From the NCBI GenBank assembly GCA_037349105.1, contig JAYJMM010000120.1, positions 5,956,001 to 6,020,000 on the forward strand: 64,000 nucleotides of DNA, written 5' to 3'. The notes below the pieces were generated by a model that searched no databases, was not told the origin of the DNA, and saw only the letters and a program-made list of their open reading frames with translations. The position numbers and the translations under genes were made by a program. The DNA comes from Limnomonas spitsbergensis (Eukaryota > Chlorophyta > Chlorophyceae > Chlamydomonadales). Below are positions 46,799 through 58,200 of this stretch, piece after piece. Positions within the stretch are counted from its first letter, which is position 1; the number at the start of each line of letters is the position of its first letter.

Positions 46799-49441
46799 CT
46801 ACCTGCCTCCCCCTACTGCATAAGCTGCAATCGTGGCATGGTCCATCTTCCCCGGTATCAACATCTCCTTACTGTAGCAACGAATGCCACCTGTTTCCAG
46901 GCTATCATCCCGAGGATTCTGCCGCTGCATCCTTGCAATCTCTTTCTCCTGTGCATACTGCCGCTGCTCCTCCGTCACCTGAGGAAATAAATGCACGATG
47001 TCAGTGGCCGAGCTACCACAGCTAGAAGCAGCATGATGCAAATGGTAGCGGGCCAATATTGTAACGATCACTATAAGTATGGACGCGCATAAGTGGACCA
47101 TTCTCAAACCGATGGAGCATGAAGCTGGACAAGACCCAATGTCAGTGTTTCACCTAGACAACTGGAAGGCGGCATGCATGAGGAATTATTTCACATGTAT
47201 CCAATCAGCGTTTCCTTTTTCGTGACTCGAGCTAAATGTCAGCTACAATCCAGCCCCTGGCCTGAGACCCCGTTTGTGGCCAGCCATTCTCATTTGGCCA
47301 CCAGCTGTAGGCTGGTCCAGGTTTGGTCCCAATCGGGTCTTTGGCCGCCGCGGGGCAGCCTGCTGAAGGTGGACTCGTAACCCAAACATGAAACACTGTA
47401 TCCAATCCTATATCTATGCCATGGCGCACACCTACCATTGTGACATGCTCCAGAAGGCCATCCGCGAACAACCGAGCAGAAAACATCACATCCTTCACAC
47501 CGGTGTCCGGGGGTAGGACCTTGGAGCAGCCATGGGCTTTCCGTGCAGCTTGCGTCATCAGATCGTGCTGCATGATGTGGCTCTGTCTTGGCGTCAACGC
47601 TGGCAGCTGTCCATCCGTCCTGTCCTCAGAGGCATCGGACCTCTGCGCTTCAAAGTCGTAAGATCTGGGACGAAATGACTGCTGGGCCAATTTGAGGATG
47701 AAGGGGTTGAAGTTGTCTATCACTCCGTCGCTCGTGAGGAACACAATGTCGCCTGAGGTGGCAGGTGGCATCAGGCAGAGGCATGAGGATAATTGGTGAG
47801 AGCACACAAACACATAAATGGGGTGGCAGACTGGCAGTGACAGTGGCGTTGGGAGAATTTGTGAGCTCGCAGGACAGGCTCATTTGCAGGGGCAGCCATA
47901 AAGCTTCGGTGTTCATTTTCATGCGCGACAAACCACATTTGAGGGACGGCTGGGTGGCCACCACTGGCTCAATGGGGACCGAACCCTGACAGGCAAGGTT
48001 TGCTGCATCATGACTTCCATCCTGGGCTGTGATTTAGCTGAAGTGTGGCTGACGCGAATTTAATGTACACTGGGTGCTTCAGTCAATTTCATAATCAGGC
48101 CTTGTCTATGCTCATCACTGACTGGCAGACACGCACAGTCGTACATACCTTCGTTCAGAGGCGAAAGGGTGCACCCGAGGTTGCTCAGGTCAGGCTCTCT
48201 GCCACTGGCAAAACCCAGGGCACCTGGCGTGAACCTAGGGTCCCTGAGAGAGCAAAATGCAGCAGCAGCAGCAGCAGCAAACATGCTCATGTCAAACATC
48301 ATCTGTTGCATTAGCGGCTGCAGAAAAGAATATGGCTGACAATACAGGTTAACTGCAAGCTGAGGATGGAGGGGTGCTAAAATTTGAAGAAGTATGGCCT
48401 TGGATCAGGCACCATGCACCTTTCCGTGACCCATGGCATGCGAAAAAAATGCAAATGAAGCTGGATGAAGGTGATTGTCCCTTAACCACACACCTGTAGC
48501 ATCCCGCTTGACTGGAGTCGTAGGAAAGCTCCTGAAGTGAATCCTCAACTCGGCGGTAAACAAAAGCCCCGCTGTCGCCGATGTTCATCGTCAGCGCCAC
48601 CCATCGCAGGTACTTCCCGCTGGAGAAGGAAGCTGAGCAGTCTCGCAACCTCCTGGCTGCCGGAGAAGATGCATGCACAGTGGAGCCATCTCGCCGGAGG
48701 GGCACTGCTAGGCGCGCAACCACAGTCACGACCAGTGTGGTAAGCGTGCCCGACTGAGCTAGGATCAGATCCTGAGCTGGACCCAGGGCTCGCAGCAGGA
48801 GTTGGAACACTTGGTCCGTTGTAACAGGCGACGAGTCTGTTACCAGTCAGCACACGAAGGACAGGATCTCCTCAGCCATTTGAAATACAATGAGCAGGGA
48901 TATCCAAGCTCTCTGCAGTTAAGGGCGGCCAAAAGCGGATGCATGCATGGCACATGGTATGCAGCATGCGGGTTGATGGCGATGTCGCCACATGGGCGTG
49001 CATGGGCGCACGACAAGTGCATGGGCAGGCATGGCACGAAGGTGATGGGGCGTTGTCTGCATTCATACCTTTTAAACCCATTCCTGGTAGCTCCCTGTGT
49101 AGGAATGAGGTGACTCCCAGCACGGCACACCTTGCGGCTCGTTTGGCTGGCTCACCCCAGCCGACTCCATCCGCCACCACCAATAAGGTATGATGCTCGT
49201 AGCAAAGAGTGGCGTAGCAATCAGCAATAGGGTCACCAGCACGTACTCCAGATGGGGTCGCGTCGTACAAAGAGATTGATCGCCCATATGCGAACTCCTT
49301 GTGCTGGTTCAAGTCCACATGAAATTCCTTGACGAGAGGAAGGAAGTCCACTATTCCATTCTCAGGTCCCGTTGTAGATGCTATCAACACGTCGGAAGGC
49401 GGGACAATGACATAGGAACACGTTGGTGGTTGGCCATCCAC
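46799..49441 (-). CDS. PP2C-like protein phosphatase (CG9801-type), 5 exons
   Basis: Exons with matching phases: 49441-49069 (an earlier exon is possible), 48836-48494, 48243-48149, 47752-47436 and 46978-46799 (TAG). Metal-ion serine/threonine phosphatases bind two metals through Asp residues; here they are seen in VVADGVGWGEPAKRAA, in MNIGDSGAFVYR, in DIVFLTSDGVIDNFNP and in GKMDHATIAAYAV. The order, and the ALGFASGREPDLSNL segment, resemble the little-studied PP2C-like family of animal CG9801 more than plant ABA-type PP2Cs. A Gln/Arg-rich helix (VTEEQRQYAQEKEIARMQRQ) lies before the last strand. The metal-binding Asp residues are kept, so activity is likely. A CTG/CAG trinucleotide run sits just upstream of the 48243 acceptor. 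One intron holds a dispersed repeat copy. Confidence 0.85.
47290..47394 (+). repeat. Intronic dispersed repeat, family 1, copy 4
   Basis: The best-preserved copy: AGGCTGGTCCAGGTTTGGTC, then TTTGGCCGCCGCGGGGCAGC and GAAGGTGGACTCGTAAC. Lies in the last intron of the PP2C-like gene. Confidence 0.62.
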
Positions 49442-49449
49442 TCCGCTGT

Positions 49450-50165
49450 AAAGCTCTGGTTTAAATTCATGTTTGCTTTTACTGCGCAGAAAGAATGATA
49501 TGAGGCTTCCCGGTACAGGCTGGTGGCAGCAAAATCAGAAAGAAAGAAACGATGTGTTCTCTCACCCTTGGACAGTAGCCAGGCATTTCGTAATTAATCG
49601 TTTCATCACAGTTTCCAACTACAGCTATTGAAAAGGTCATAGTCATCTACTCGGGACACGTCCATTGTCTAAAGTCATTACGAGTCCATACCTCTTATAA
49701 GAAAAGAATGCTAAGAAAAGAAAAGAGAATGCCGGCATGCGGTAGAGAAGAAGAATCGACAACAGAAGCTATAACCCTCAGGCAAATGTTAGTATTGTCA
49801 CGGTGGAACCTGAAATGGCTCCTAAACTCACCCGCCTAAACTCCCGCTACACTCCGGACACATTGTCCGGTGTACGGCATTTCAAATGTCGTATTCCAAA
49901 AGACACGCTCAGGTGTTTTCTTTCTTTCTTTCTGAAGGTTTCTATGAGTGCGCCCTGTTCGCACTGGCCTTCCCAAAATGCATTGCAGAGGGTGGGCAGC
50001 GATCAGAGGATTATCAGAGGGTAGCGGTGGTGGAAAGGCGCTGGCAATGAAAATCAAGACTAATCTCTCACAAACTCGTATCCGACCTGTCTATTCGCTG
50101 AAACTCAAGGAATCTCCCCCGTGGCAAAGAACAGGAAACCCATCATCTACGGAACCTACAGATAG
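49450..50165. other. Intergenic, no gene seen
   Basis: Lies between two minus-strand genes. It should hold the PP2C gene promoter on the left and the 3' end of the phosphatase gene on the right. No motif can be singled out. Confidence 0.35.
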
Positions 50166-50171
50166 ATCCTA

Positions 50172-52753
50172 TCAGTCCATAATCATCCACAAGGTTCCTT
50201 GGAGGGCACACTCCTCTTGCCCAGCCGACAATGACCAGGAGGTCCAGACAGGCACAACATCTTTCATGCCTGGTGTACCTCCTGCGAATAGCACTTTCTC
50301 CTTTCCAGGGTCATCAGAGCAGATATCTAAGCAGCTGCCAACCACCAGAAGTTGGACGCATGGAGACGGCTTCGGTGACGCATCCGCAGAAGCGTCTTGG
50401 GCATGATCTGTAGGCGCCATGCTCTCAGTAGCCAATCCCTGGGCCAAAATTTTACAAGCCGTTCCCCGATCGTCCCCCTCCATCAATGATGCGATATCAC
50501 CGCCTCGTCCCAACTCCACCGTTCCTGCAACCCCACCAGGGCCTAGGGGCAACGCCAGCTCTGCCTCCATGCCTGGATTTCCGAGCACCTGTTGGGGCAC
50601 AACCTCCTCGTGGGAGTCAGAGACCTCCACACACCTGAGCTCTAAGCAAAGCTCTGTGGGCACCAAATCAGCATCAGCTGCACCCCTAGCCAGCAAAGCG
50701 GCTGAAGGATCTCCAGCTGACAGGCAGTCGGATGCTGAGGGCTGCGACTTCTGTGAGCTCAGACTCGCCGCGTGTGACGGTGTTGCCTGTTCAGTTTCTG
50801 TCATAGAAAGGGACTCCTGATCTGCACGTCCGTCCACTGCAGCCAAGTTTGCACATTCTGCTCGGGTCCCCGCCACTGCCGCAGCTGCCGCCGCCATCTG
50901 GCTCCAGATGTCGCCGGATCCAACGCTAGCTTTACCGCCGCCGCTGCAGCTACCGCCCTCCTGCACCTCATCATGTGCAGCCTCTGGCTCCCCAGGCGCT
51001 TCACTGTTCACAGATGAAAGGACTGCCTCCTGCAGAGTGTCAACTTGGGTCCTCACTGCTACCACAAAACCAGTGTACGAGACCTCGTATGCAACAGCTC
51101 CCGGGTGGCACACTGTCACCGAGTGACCAACGGCATCGCCTGTAATTCAAGAGGGCCAAAACAATAAGAGATTTTATTCCTTATGTTCTTAGGGATGCCA
51201 CTCGGGGAGATTCATGTCTTGATCCAACTTCATAGCTTGTGGCAGGCTGTCAAGCAAGATTCCCCATCAGAGGTGAGACCTCAACAACCCAGCAAGCACC
51301 ATACAGGCATACCGGTAGTACAACATTGCTTTGTAGGGTGCTTAAGCTACAGATCGGCTTCATCATGGCCTTTGACTGAGGGGGCCTGGTGCAGCAAGCA
51401 TCTATGGCTTAATCCTGATTGGCTTAGTGGTGGCCGCCCGGCGGGCCCCCCAAGGTGGCCAAGCACTCACTAAAACCAGGGGCTAACAAACACTGCCATA
51501 CACTTTTAGTGGACAAAAGACCTGCACCAAGTCTTACCATGGGTCACGAGCAGGATGTTTTCCCCAGGGTGCGCATTCGCCAGGCGTGATAGCACCGCCC
51601 TGAACCTATCCTGAGCTTTCTCAGCGGGCTCTGGCGCGAGCGGGCACACATGATGGCTGCTGCCAACCGGTGGAGACGGCGGTGCGGCTGGATGTACGGC
51701 GGACCCGGCAGAATCACGAGAGGGGATGGTGCAGCTTGAGGCGGCGGCCCAAGCACACAGTGGCAGGTCTCCAGGGCCGCTTGGAGGCGTCTGAATAGCC
51801 GCACCAGAGTTGGAATGAGCCTCCCCACTCTTTGGGCTTTCGTCAGCGCTGACGCCAGAGGATGGACCTAGATCAGCAGATCCGCCCTCCTGGCTGGTCA
51901 GATACGGCAGACCATGGACCGCCACCCTGATGGCGTGATGCATCCCCTCGGGCGAGTCGCCTATGCCATCGCTTGGCGGGCAGCATGCTGCCAGAAGGCT
52001 GTGTTCAGGAGGGCCATCTTCCAGCCAGAGCCAGGTGCACAGCTGTCCTTGAGGGCAGCCACGGATTCTGAACAGTGCTTCAGACAGCTCCCAGCACACG
52101 TGCACACTCGCCGTATCCAAACTTCGGCAGGCCTGAACTGCTGTTTGCAAGCACCTGTGAAGCAAGGGCCCAGTGCCAGCAATGTGGACATTCCGTCTAA
52201 TCTGGAAGACTTGCATGAACAGACATGATGGACTGACTGGGTGCACTCGGCTGCACCTCAGGCAACACGGAACAAATCCGATTGTTCTCATGATGCCGTG
52301 AGCACCTGGTTGTCAAGGTGATTTCAAGTCTGGAGAAGGTGGCACAGTCTAGGACTCTAGGTATGAAATCACCTAGACCCCTTCATCTACCATCATTCAC
52401 CTTCACTGCGGACAGTGCAACTTTTTTGCCCACCTTTGGAATGGGGAGCTGTAAACGCGAGTGATCGGAAACCCCAGTGCTTGTAGCTGCGTCCCTACTG
52501 CCTGAGCCTGACAGAGCCCATGCATGCTGAGGGGCGTGTCCCACGGTCGCTTTGCTGTGGAGCTCCAGTCTGCCTGCACATCGTCCAAGCGCTCGCCGTG
52601 ACGCATGACAACAACATGCTGAGTTTGCATGCTTTCTTGGCGATGATAGGTGGAGCTGTTCAGGGCTTCAATCTCTTCGCTCATGCGAGCACGAAACGCT
52701 GCCCGGCAGAAAATGGCCACCAGTAATAAAGGGCGGGGTTCGGGAGGACGCAC
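50172..52753 (-). CDS. Histidine phosphatase (phosphoglycerate-mutase-like) family protein, 3 exons
   Basis: Exons 52753-52434, 52154-51538 and 51139-50172, all joined in phase. The catalytic RHG motif is in VVVMRHGERLD. It is followed by RPWDTPLSMHG, then VYSSPFQRCLQTAV split across the first junction, and the second catalytic His is in ILLVTHGDAVGHSV split across the second. The fold uses a phospho-His intermediate to remove phosphate from proteins or small molecules; the substrate cannot be told. The long plant/algal type with EVSYTGFVVAVRT after the catalytic core fits. The protein carries a low-complexity Ser/Pro/Ala insert in exon 2 and a disordered acidic C-terminal tail of about 270 residues, which could hide further introns. 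A dispersed repeat sits in intron 2. The start Met may be the first in the exon or the one at ARMSEEIEAL. Confidence 0.85.
51385..51460 (+). repeat. Intronic dispersed repeat, family 1, copy 5
   Basis: Reads TTAATCCTGATTGGCTTAGT, then GGTGGCCGCCCGGCGGGCCC. It is closest to copy 3 and lies in intron 2 of the histidine-phosphatase gene. Confidence 0.5.
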
Positions 52754-52975
52754 ACTTTAGGCGGGGGACACCGTTGTTGACAGTTTAAGTGATCGCATTG
52801 CAAGCAAAAAAAGGACACGCGCTGCCCCTGTTGCGCACTGGGTGAAGACCCACGTTAACAAGCTTCGGCTCGTGCGTCGGTGACATAAATACGGTGCTGA
52901 TCGCTAGATCCAGATCCCAGATTTGCAAGGATATCTGGCTTCACCTTTTCAACAGCCAATCTCAGCTGCACAAAT

Positions 52976-53176
52976 ATGCCGTTGTTCAAGAATATAGGGG
53001 GAGGGATCACAGGGGCATTCTGTGTGACTATGTTGGCATGGGCTTTACAGCTCTGGCAACGTGAGGCGCATGGACGGCAGCTGCGGAGGTCGAAAGCGCT
53101 GGCACCCCAATCGAATTCAGACCCCAGACAACTGTGCACTCTCACACCTGCTGCCGTGAAAATGCTGGTAAGCTAA
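52976..53176 (+). CDS. Small single-membrane-span open frame (66 aa)
   Basis: It starts MPLFKNIGGGITGAF, then has a likely membrane helix (FCVTMLAWALQLW) followed by an Arg/Gln-rich tail. It points away from the histidine-phosphatase start, about 220 bases apart, so the two could share a promoter. The size and layout suit a small mitochondrial or ER membrane protein, but no family is recognised and an overlapping minus-strand frame exists. Confidence 0.35.
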   Translation: MPLFKNIGGGITGAFCVTMLAWALQLWQREAHGRQLRRSKALAPQSNSDPRQLCTLTPAAVKMLVS

Positions 53177-53269
53177 GCAGTGCGGCCCATGCATCTCCAC
53201 AGATATACAGTCCTGCCTGCTGGTCAAATAAATCCACCAAGGATCTCATCATACACGAAGTGAGAGGAG

Positions 53270-54450
53270 GCTCCTCATGAATGAAGCAATGTTCCACATG
53301 CATGAAGCAAGGCTCCCGAAGCACGAAGCAAGGCATCCCCTGCATACTGCAAGGCTTCCCATACATGCAGCAAGGCTTCCCATGCATGAAGCAAGGTGTC
53401 CCATGCATAAAGCGAGGCTCCTCATGCATGAAGCAAGGCTTCCCTTGCATGCTGCAAGGCTTCCATGCATGAAGCAAGGCTCCTCATGCATGAAGCAAGG
53501 CTTCCCTTGCAAGAAGCAAGGCTTCCCATGCATGAAACAAGGCTTCCCTTGCATGCTGCAAGACTTCCCATGCATGAAGCAAGGCTCCCATGCATGAAGT
53601 AAGGCATCGCTTGCATGCTGCAAGGCTTTCCTTGCAAGAGGCAAGGCTTCCGTGCATGAAGCAAGGCACTCCATGCATGAAGCAAGGCTTCCCATGCATG
53701 AAGTACAGCTCCTCATACATGAAGGAAGGTTTTCCATGCATGAAGCAAGGCTCCTCATGCATGAAGCAAGGCTTCCCTTTCATGCTGCAAGGCTTCCATG
53801 CATGAAGCAAGGTTTCCCTTGCATGAAGCAAAGCTCCTCATACATGAAGCAAGGCTTCCCATGCATGAAGGAAGGCTTTCCATGCATGAAGTAAAGCTCC
53901 TCATACATGAAGCAAGGCTCCTCATGCATGAAGCAAGGCTCCCCATGCATGAAGCAAGGCTCCTGATGCATGCAGCAAGGCTCCTCATACATGAAGCAAG
54001 GCTTCCCATGCATGAAGGAAGGCTCCTGATGCATGAAGCAAGGCTCCCCATGCATGAAGCAAGGCTCCCCATGCATGAAGCAAGGCTCCCCATGCATGAT
54101 GCAAGGCTCCACGTGCTTGAAGCAAGGCTGCACGTGCATGAAGCAAGGTTGCACGTGCATGAAGCAAGGCTCCACGTGCATAAAGCAATGCTCCCCGCGC
54201 ATGAAGCAAAGCTTACCATGCATGAAGCAAGGCTACATGTGCATGAAGCAAGGCTGCCCGTGCATGAAAGAAGGCTCATCATGCATGAAGCAAGGCACCC
54301 CATGCATGAAGCAAGGCTCCCCATGCATGAAGTAAGGCTCCCCATGCATGAAGCAAGGCTCCCCATGCATGAAGCAAGGCTTCCCATGCCTGAAGCAAGG
54401 CTCCCCATCCATGATGCAAGGCTTCTCATGCATGAGGCAACGCCAGGCTT
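53270..54450. repeat. Minisatellite with 21-bp units
   Basis: The unit is CATGCATGAAGCAAGGCTCC plus C, repeated about 55 times with TCC/TTCC variants. It gives SCMGSLA-type frames on the minus strand and MHEARLP-type frames on the plus strand. It shares the octamer AGCAAGGC with the 18-bp array at 9.4-10.6 kb. Confidence 0.93.
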
Positions 54451-54454
54451 CACA

Positions 54455-55180
54455 TGCAAGGCACGAAAATGTGTCTCCTTATAAATTCGAGTAACGGGCT
54501 CCGTCACGGCGTCACAGCTAGCGCATGCAGAATCTAGCTGGAATCTTGCCATGACATTTAGGAGGCGCCAAATGATGACATTGTGCTGCAGGTTGAACTG
54601 GATCCCTTCCCTCATCGTCTGATCGAAGTTGTGAGCGGACTGCAAGATATCAGGATGGGGCTCCCGGCAGACCTGTCCAGCCGGGCCATCAGGGTTGAGG
54701 GTGAGGCATGGCAATGACACAAACGCCAATCCCCTCCGAGCTGGGATCCTCTTCCCTGGAACATGCTTACGCTGAAGCAATGCTTGGCTTTTTAATGATG
54801 GCTTACTACTCCGGGAACCACATAAGGACAAACGTGACGGAGTCCTTTGCTGCTCTTATAACAGAAAAGGGTTATCTCTCGTTGTTCGGGAGCAGTGAAC
54901 GCTGGGGACTTGGAGCAGTACCCCACAAGAGCTGCCTGCTCGTCATAGCTGCTCCTACTCAGCAGGAAGCCAGGCGCCTGGCCTGCTTTGCAGCCGCAGC
55001 TGGTTACCAGAGGTATGCACTGAGCCGGGTCGTGCTAGAGAATGCTGGAGAGTACTGGACTTATGTTTTGAAAGGGGCCTCCAGGTTATGCATTTCGACG
55101 AACGATAAAACCCTCTTACATAATGCAGGAGCTTATTTCCTTCGATATATCCGTATACCAGTTCTGGTATTACAGTAGGC
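54455..55180. other. Open frames on both strands, no family recognised
   Basis: A plus-strand 156-aa frame (54708-55178) has normal composition with a hydrophobic segment (AEAMLGFLMMAYYSG) and could be a small gene or an upstream exon. A minus-strand frame reading from 54831 into the minisatellite also has protein-like sequence (GIQFNLQHNVIIWRLLNVMA). At most one is likely real. Confidence 0.3.
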
Positions 55181-55245
55181 TAAATAGATGCTGGTATAGT
55201 GGCCAGTCCTGCTGGCAAGTGGCAACCTAAGAGCCAGGTAGCCTT

Positions 55246-58200
55246 TTGAGACTTTTGCATGCATCTATCACACCATTGCAACTGCCTGACTGGGGCCCTG
55301 AACTCCATCTGCCTCCCACCCCGAGGTGTGCCTGCGTCTTTACGGAGGGTGTTGAGCCGGGCGCATGGTCCCGGCTGGCCACCCTTTCCAACATCAGCAG
55401 GCAGGCAGTAGCCGCGGTGCTTCAGGCGAGGCAGAAGCACGATCTCGGCAACCTCTCCTCGCCTGTTGTGTTACTGGACGTGAGACGGCCGGACGAGCGG
55501 GCGCTGTATGGCAGCTTGCAAGGCTCGGTGCATATACCAGGTGCCGTGCTGGAGACCTCTGTGGGCATGCGAGTAGTCAGAGAAGGGGAAGACGCCATCT
55601 CGCTAGGTGGAGGGTACCATCTATGGTGCTGAATTGCTGACCTCATCTCACGGTGCTCAATCCTGCATCACATGCACTGCATGCTCTGCTCTCTGCCCCC
55701 TGTCTAGGTCACCGGGTTTTAAGTTCCTGCCCCAGTACATAGGATGTAGGCATGGCTGCACCTCCGATCAGGTGGCTAGGTTCCATGTTGCTGTCCCCTC
55801 TCATGGTCCTGGTGTGCATGGTAGCTGAACTGAGCCTGCTCATCCCCCACCAGCCCTGCGTGGCCGAGCGTTAGGCAGGTATACGCAGACATACCTTAGC
55901 GTATGTGGTACGGTATGTTGGAACTGGACTGAACTGCATGCACCTGCAGGGCCTGCTCCCCCTTCCAGGCAAGTGTGGAACTCCTACCTGTTCACCTTGC
56001 TTCTCTTGCAGTGGAGGCCCTGCCGGCTGCTTTGGCTCTACCCCCGGACGAATTTAGAGAGGAGCATGGGTTTGACAAGCCTAGTCACGAGCATGTCATG
56101 GTCGTGTACAGCCGGGGCGGGCAGCGCGCGTTGTGGGCGGCCCAGGTGTGCGAGAATGCACAGCTGTCGAGGTAGGCTGCTGGCTGAGGTGGAGGGGAAC
56201 AGATCCCTTCCATCTCCTGCATCTGCCTAGATAGGTGCGGCCTACCCTGTGTGGTATATTGGGGAAATGATTACCCGGTACGCCAGGTCCTGATGAGTGA
56301 CAAAGGTTCAGGGCTAAGGTTTAGGGCTTCAGGTTAGGGCCTAACGAGTGACGAATGTTAAGGGTTAGGGTTCAGATTAGGGCCTGATGAGTGATGAATG
56401 TTTAGGGTTTAGATAAGGGCCTGATGTGCGATGAAGCTTTTGACTTAACTCCTGAGCATACTCAGGTTGGCATTGCGACAACCTTGCTGGGCGCATACTT
56501 CCCACAAAGTTATTTTGGTCGTTTACTCAAATTCTCATGAACTTGCTGGGCACACCGTCTGAGCCACCGCTGTTCCCGCAGGGTGCTGGTGTATAAGGAG
56601 GGGACGTATGGATGGAGAATGGATAGCTCGGTCAAGACCTACCGTTCATATGCCCTGGTGCGGCTGTATAGAGCAGAGGAGCGCTGTGATGTATTTTCCC
56701 AACTCGGCCTTTTCCTCGTTGTTTTACACTTTCGAATCCTGTTGCACACATACTGCCAAGACTGGCGCAGTTTCATCAAGCGAATCCACATCGCTTGATT
56801 GGTTATGGCCTTATGGGGGTGAGATCTGTCCCGATATGATTGGATGCTATATCACACCTCACTCACCAGTCCAGAGGCTGACGATATCTCCCTTGCATGC
56901 AGGGAGCAGCCCCTCCTGACCCTGAGATCTGGCCTGTTGAGGCGTATGACCTGGAAGCTGGACGACAGGAGCTTAGTAGAATGGGCCTTCTTGGTGCACA
57001 CTGTGAATAACAGCGTAGATATTGAGGGTCTTCCATGTCTGTGACACTCTATTAGCCTTCCACCCCCCTCCTGTAGGGCACATGAAGGAAGGGCCCTCCC
57101 CCAGGGATACAAAGCTTACTGGCATTATTTCGGGCATGCAATTGGCCTGGTATGCAAAGAATTTGGCCACACTTTAAAGTGATAGGCCTTTATACTTCTC
57201 CAGACCTGTTGTAATGTTACACACAGTGTGCATGGCACGACAAGTCGACAACACGTCTCAGGTACAAAGTTGTACGAGTAATCATGCTCCTTCTGCTTCA
57301 TGTGCCACTGTCTTGGCAATTCCTTCCAAACTAGATACCGGTATTACCTAAATGCATATCATTACGATGGACATATGTTGTCTCTTGAGGTTGCCTTGCT
57401 CCAGGAGGCAGGATTGCATGTCGGTTCCAAGTAAGCTAGTGGACTGAGCATGATAGCAGTAGACATGCTCAAAAGGCAATATTTTGCTGAGTAGTAGACA
57501 TGCACAGGACTGCATTATATATGTTTAGTGGGTTCCTAGTAGGGGACTGAGTGTGGGGTTCGCCTTCGCCTGATTTTCACGGTGTGCTGTCTTACTTCCC
57601 GCAGAGAAGGCTGCATAGCCATCTCTGCATTTGTTTCTTTGGGGCGTAAGCGTAGTATGTATCAGATTTCCTCTGCTGGTGTTTACGTAGATCATCGATG
57701 TTTTGGTGGTGCAAACTCAAGTCGGTATTCGGCACTGAGGGGCATAACCACCCAACTAGTGAACTATCGCAGCTCAGCCAATGACATACCAGCCGACGGC
57801 CGCCGCAATGCTCCAACCTGCGCAGTATGTCTAGCATTATAAATACATCATTGGCAGGCATCTGCAGCTGAGCATGAGCAAACAGCCTGAAGGTTGGTAA
57901 ACAGCTTGGACTGGGTAGAATGGTGGTCTGATAGGGTGCGCATTTGCTTGCTGTGACATGGGCTGGGGGCTGCAGGTTGGCTGTGCGCAATTGAATGCTT
58001 TGGCATGGGCTAGAGGCTGCAAGTGGAAAGTGCACATTTGCCTGCCGTGACATGGGCTGGGGACTACTGGTGTTTTTTGCGCAATCGCCTGATGTGGCAT
58101 GGGCTGGAAGCTGCAGGATTGCTGCAGATGGGAAGTGCGCATTTGCCTGCTGTGACATGGAATGAGAACTGCATGTTGGCTGTGCGCATTAGACGTTTGT

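Noticed and set aside
50172..50420. Separate gene for the acidic C-terminal part of the histidine-phosphatase gene
   Set aside because: The frame is continuous with the catalytic exon to the stop; there is no independent start or splice evidence.
53755..54831. 358-aa minus-strand frame with SCMGSLA repeats
   Set aside because: Most of it is the 21-bp minisatellite read through; only the non-repeat end has normal composition, and it has no family match.
56310..56425. Telomere or interstitial telomere
   Set aside because: The TTAGGG-like motifs are irregular, short and lie inside an intron.
57004..57010. TAA at 57010 as the sure end of the rhodanese-fold gene
   Set aside because: Two downstream stretches join in phase and look coding, so this stop is only one of two options.
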